From NCBI RefSeq assembly GCF_036711975.1, contig NC_091967.1:18972001-19036000 (forward strand): DNA of 64,000 nt, in the 5' to 3' direction. Source of the stretch: Onthophagus taurus. Taxonomy: Eukaryota; Arthropoda; Insecta; Coleoptera; Scarabaeidae. Numbering within the stretch: position 1 is the first letter of the stretch; each line of letters begins with the position of its first letter. Shown in pieces: positions 59,485 to 64,000 of the stretch. The notes beneath the pieces were generated by a model. The model saw only the letters and a list, made by a program, of their open reading frames with translations. It had not been told where the DNA came from and did no database searches. Made by a program: the position numbers and the translations under genes.

Positions 59485-62400
59485 ATGGATTGTTGGAGTA
59501 ATGCGTCAGAGTCTGTAAGAAAATCCAATTATTTATTTACTTTTAAACTCGTCTTGATTAAATTGAACTTATTAACCACCTTGATTTTATTTTTTTCAGA
59601 CACTCGCAGAGGTGTTTCGATGTTTTATTTGTATGGAAAAGCTTCGAGACGCTCATCTCTGTCCGCATTGCTCCAAACTGTGCTGCTATGTATGCATTCG
59701 ACGGTGGTTAACTGAACAAAGATCTCAATGTCCACATTGTCGAGCTTCTTTACATCTACACGAACTTGTGAATTGTAGATGGGTTGAAGAAGTCACTCAA
59801 CAGTTAGATACTTTGCAAGCTGTTAATCATTCTGGGGCTAGAGGTGAAGAAAGCGACAGAGATAAGTAAGTAAATAAATACAAATTAATTATATTTTTTA
59901 ATTACTAAGTACAGTAAAACCTCGATGTAACATACTTTAGATACAAAGGACAAAATATTTTTAAGTTGTACTATTAATATTATCTATTTAATGTTTAAAT
60001 ATAAATGTTAGAGCTCATAGATAGAAGTTATGCTCCAAGTTGCTCTATTCCATGTTCATAGATAAGCTCAGAGTTGTCTATAGACAATGTATAAATCAAG
60101 TACAGCATTTCTAGTTATAATTGTTCTTCAGCGCTAGATTGTTGTATATTTTTTTTGAACTAAAGCATCATGGGGGGTACTTCTGGACAAACTAGATAGG
60201 TTTAACCTGACTTTAGGTCTATTGTCTTGGATGTTATGTTTTGGATAGATATCAAGCTGTAAAAATTAATAATTACATATCTAACTTTACTTTAGTCACC
60301 TCAGGAGTACCTCAAGGTAGTCATTTGGGACCAGTTCTGTTTACAGTTTATTATTAATGATATATAGGGTGATTTATAACATACAGAGCAGACTAAAATG
60401 TTAGGAACTAGAGGTAAAAGTGAAGAGATTTTCTAATAGTTACATAAGTAGATATCACATGTTAATTTTTTAAAGCTAATAATTAAATAATAAAAAAGTT
60501 TATTGCCATAATAAAAAAAAAATACAATTAAAGGAAATGTATACATTTAACAACTTAATATACAGGTGTCCTCAATGTCAAGAAGGCACCAGGTGAGAGG
60601 CCAACCCATACCTGTTCTGGTAAAAATAAGAAAAAAATTTCATGTCTCTTAGTTAAGTGGTAATAGACATATTTTTGAAAATGTTAGAAATCGTTACCAT
60701 ACATCATATCTTTAGGTACTAGGGTCAGAAATGTTCAATTTTTTTAATAATGTATTCCTTATGAACCATGCTACTATAGAAGTCACAAATTAAACAACAA
60801 AAATAGTTAGTTTTGAAAAAAAATATTAGTTTGATTGAGTTAAGGTTGAAAGAAGTTATGTCTATTAAGTTTGATACACGTTTTTTAAAAAAAGGAGTAG
60901 TATAACACCCTTGGCAAGTTATTTTACCCAATGATGACAAATTTGACGTCATTAATAGTAAAAGACTTGAAATGATAAGGTAATTGGTAATAATAAAGTT
61001 TATTGTAATCAATATTTGTATCAACTCCATTTTGAAGTATTAATGATACTAATTCTAACCTTTTTTTTTAACAATTATATAGTATGTCATAATGTAGTAT
61101 AAAAGTTAATCTTGATAAAAAATTTTGCCACTTCTTAGAGCAAGATTGGGATAAAAATATTTAACATATTTTATACGCGGTGTTCAGAAAATTGAAAAAA
61201 CTTTATTTGGTACAAGAGTAAAGTGCATTTATTTGAGAAGATACAGAAGAAGTTACAAGGAAAAGTTGTTCAAAAGTAAAAGGTAGTCTCTAATGTCAAT
61301 TTTCGTAAAAATCGGCCTACTTTTATTTATTTTAATAAGTAATTTACGCACCACACATTTACTTTAACACAATACTGACGTCTCCGTGGTCAGTACGGAA
61401 ATGCGGATTAGAGTAATTCCAATATTGTGCATGTTGCGAAGCCACAACACTATTGGTCGAAAAATTGATTCATCAGAAAACATTATTTTCTTATGAAATC
61501 CTCTTTCCATACTGCCAATCCACAAACAAAAATTCAAACGTTTTGCTTCATCGCCGGCTTCCAAAACATGATTGTACTTGACTGGCTTGTATGGATGTAT
61601 CTTCTTGTGTTTTAATATCTTCTAAATTTGCGATTTTTTAACAAATTGAAGATTTTCAGCTCTTCTTCTTAATGATAATTTCGGGTGTTCCTCTACTGAA
61701 TGTAATACCAACAAAGTACTTGCATCATTTTCATCGTATCTCTTCTTTTCACTAGATATTCGCAACAATGATCCAGAGCTTAAAAACTTCAAAATTATTT
61801 TACAGCAAGTAGTCTCAGAAACGTACACTTTGGGGAATTTTTCATTAAATTCCTGAATAACTCGACGATAACATTTTTCGATTTTCCCATAACATTTTTT
61901 GCAGTAAAGTAAGCATTTTAAGCTGACAATACTACGGCTAATAAAGTATAAAAGCGAAGTGTCAATAAAGCTTGTCACTATCAACGCCTACTAGTACAAA
62001 AATGATCAAAAATAAATAAAAGTAGGCTGATTTTTTTGAAAATTGGTATTAGAGACTACCTTTTACTTTTGAACAACTTTTCCTAGTAACTTATTTCCTT
62101 ATCTTCTCAAATAAATGCACTCTTGTACCATTTAAAGTTTTTTCAATTTTCTGAACACCGCGTATAAAATATGTTAAATATTTCTATCCCAATCTTACTC
62201 TAAGAACTAGCAAAATTTTTTATCAAGATTAACTTTTTTCGATAAAATTAAAAATAAAAGTTTTTCCTATTCAACACTTTTTTCGTAGACATACTGTATA
62301 TTATAAAATAGAACCAGATCAAATTTTATAGATACATAGTAGGTGAGTTGATGTTTGGACTCTACTTTTACTTCATCTTGGTACCTGAAAAACATTACTT

Positions 62401-64000
62401 AAACTTTAGGTGTCCAAGAGGTCCACACTCTCCTTTTTTTGTAGCATCCAATTACAATGGATGATATACGCCCCTATAAATGTGATTCGGGTTCCATACG
62501 TTTTAGTCGTTTTTTAACGCGTTGTACATTTTCTAGACACCCCTAAACTTAACCAATATCTTTATTTTATATTATAAACCTCAAACTAACAACATTACAA
62601 AACACGAATAGAATAAACTAAGCATTTGGTAACTTCAAGTGTAAAATAGTAGCTAAATGCGTGACGTCACGAATGGGCCTTTGAGCTGTACATCATTTCC
62701 CAGGATGTAGCAGTCCTCTTAGATTCTACCGTCCTTGATATAAATATAATTATATCAACGGTGTTGATAGCTGCCCGAATTTGTATGCATTAAAATTATT
62801 CATTTAAACATTCAAAGAATTTTCCTTGTCCATATTAATCCGTTATATCGAGTTTTTACTATAGTAATAAAATTTTAAGATTATTTATTTACTTTTTAAA
62901 GATGTATGACACATTTTGAAAAATTATCAGTATATTGTTGGACGTGTCGCTGCTGTATTTGTCATCAATGCGCATTATGGGGTGGTACTCATTCTGGCCA
63001 TACTTTTAAACCTTTAGAAGAAGTTTACGAACAACATGTTACTCAAATTAAAGATGAAGTGGCGCAATTACGTAGAAGATTAATGGAATTGATTAGCATA
63101 GTGCAAGAAGTGGTAAGTTAATAAGTTGGAAACAAAAATATTAATTTTTAATTTGATTTTATTTTTTTAAACACGAAATTGATTAGGAAAGGAACGTGGA
63201 GTCTGTAAGGTCTGCGAAGGATGAAAGGGTTCGTGAAATCCGTAACGCAGTTGAATTGATGATAGCTCGATTGGATTCGCAGTTAAAAACGAAATTATTA
63301 ACGTTAATGGGCCAAAAAGATTCTCTTACACAAGAAACTGAACAATTGGAACATCTATTACACGAAATTGAACACCAATTGCATACGTGTACTCGTTCTG
63401 AATTAATTTCAAAAAGCGGGGAATTATCAAGAATGATTCATGCAATCCGAAAGAAACCAATGACCAGTTTTGTAACTGCACCTGTTCCAGCGGATTTCCA
63501 CAGCGAAATTGTCCCTAGTTATGATAGCAGCACATTTGTTATGCACTCTTTTTCTCAATTACAACGAAAAGCTGATCCGGTTTATTCCACCCCTTTGCAT
63601 TGTAACGGATTGTGTTGGAGATTAAAGGTTTATCCGGATGGAAATGGCGTTGTCAGAGGAAATTATCTTTCGGTTTTCCTGGAATTAAGCGCCGGATATC
63701 CGGAAACCTCTAAATATGAATATAGGGTGGAAATGATTCATCAAGCGAGTAGAGATAGTTCCAAAAATATTGTCAGGGAGTTTGCTTCCGATTTTGAAGT
63801 TGGCGAATGTTGGGGATACAACCGATTTTTCAGACTTGATTTGTTAGCTAGTGAAGGATATTTAAATGTGTCTTTGGATACTTTAGTTTTGCGGTAAATT
63901 CCGAAAAAATGTTTTTATTGTTTAAAATTATTTGATTTGGTGCTTTTTAGTTTTCAAGTTCGTGCTCCAACTTTCTATCAAAGATGTAGGGATCAGCAAT
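59485..64000 (+). CDS. TRIM37: TRIM37 E3 ubiquitin ligase, 5' part (runs off the window)
   Basis: Exons: 59485-59514, 59600-59865, 62902-63112, 63187-63893, 63951-64000 and beyond; phases agree. The RING finger begins [20 protein letters not shown] and ends CPHCRASL (residues ~20-60). The B-box is [16 protein letters not shown] (~115-130), followed by a coiled coil ([19 protein letters not shown] and on to ~250). The MATH/TRAF domain starts near [18 protein letters not shown] and includes [20 protein letters not shown] (~300-400). The RING-B-box-coiled coil-MATH order is unique to TRIM37, which ubiquitinates substrates such as PLK4-scaffold centrosomal proteins and peroxisomal and histone targets in vertebrates. 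The short first coding exon ([10 protein letters not shown]) matches the family's start. A stand-alone ATG at 59249 is an alternative upstream start. Intron 2 is 3 kb with transposon remains. Confidence 0.95.
60200..60375 (+). pseudogene. LINE reverse-transcriptase fragment in TRIM37 intron 2
   Basis: Plus-strand reading gives [15 protein letters not shown] followed by [20 protein letters not shown] and a stop, the PQGSxLGP box of LINE reverse transcriptases. Only ~55 codons remain. Confidence 0.7.
61101..62238 (-). mobile_element. Tc1/mariner-like element with ~235-bp inverted repeats, decayed transposase
   Basis: 61101-61338 and 62008-62238 are inverted copies (AAAGTTAATCTTGATAAAAA, ATACGCGGTGTTCAGAAAAT, TTATTTGAGAAGATA, AGGTAGTCTCTAAT blocks). 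Between them, the minus strand shows mariner-type transposase pieces in two frames: a helix-turn-helix half at 61984-61622 ([35 protein letters not shown]) and a catalytic half at 61564-61364 ([18 protein letters not shown]). The second half starts in a different frame, so the protein cannot be made. It lies in TRIM37 intron 2, antisense. Confidence 0.85.
62239..62901. other. remainder of TRIM37 intron 2, nothing recognised
   Basis: AT-rich intron DNA with a slightly GC-richer middle (62400-62720); no coding motif or terminus recognised before the acceptor at 62900-62901. Confidence 0.35.

Noticed and set aside
1-64000. tRNA, rRNA or snRNA genes
   Set aside because: No cloverleaf with A/B boxes or conserved rRNA segment was noticed on either strand; a covariance search was not possible here.

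Overview
The window looks like nuclear DNA of an arthropod, most likely an insect and possibly a beetle. It is AT-rich, its genes have mostly 45-80 bp GT..AG introns, and it carries a TRIM37 orthologue, RDH11-14-like dehydrogenases and a VWD/C8/TIL protein, with many animal transposon families between and inside the genes. No prokaryotic operon, CRISPR array, rRNA or tRNA was recognised. The beetle assignment is an impression from the repeat types, not a proof.

Layout. (1) 1-4.67 kb: AT-rich DNA, a possible terminal exon of an upstream gene (207-436), a 5'-truncated non-LTR retroelement (minus), and a broken copy of a dehydrogenase last exon. (2) 4.72-25.10 kb (+): one 41-exon gene for a secreted protein of about 2804 aa. 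It has one N-terminal VWD-C8-TIL unit followed by three tandem copies of a roughly 800-aa super-module (VWD-A, C8, TIL, Cys-rich, TIL, VWD-B, C8, TIL). All exon phases join without a break. Three introns are inflated by transposons: a C2H2-encoding element, a Penelope-like element with a GIY-YIG domain, and RT fragments. (3) 25.45-56.64 kb (-): six complete three- or four-exon short-chain dehydrogenase/reductase genes, called SDR-1 to SDR-6 here, plus a relic of a seventh 3' flank and the displaced exon near 3.2 kb. The cluster is expanded by two different tandem arrays (about 153 bp and about 363 bp), a hairpin-rich satellite invaded by a long-TIR element with nested MITEs, a 3.7-kb composite foldback element, and a hAT-like element whose empty site is preserved in the sister gene. 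(4) 59.48-64 kb (+): the 5' half of TRIM37 (RING, B-box, coiled coil, MATH), with a mariner-like element with long inverted repeats in its second coding intron; the gene runs off the window.

The genes do not form an operon. SDR-1 to SDR-6 arose by tandem duplication and probably sit in ER-type membranes through an N-terminal hydrophobic segment. The VWD protein is secreted and unrelated in function as far as the sequence shows. The most notable observations are the triplicated VWD super-module with different intron losses in each copy, loss of the GLCG cysteine in every VWD-A domain, replacement of the catalytic Ser by Ala in SDR-1, an in-frame stop-free 54-nt intron inside the cofactor motif of SDR-5 and SDR-6, hammerhead-like motifs at Penelope-type termini, and several insertions with target-site duplications readable against an empty paralogous site.
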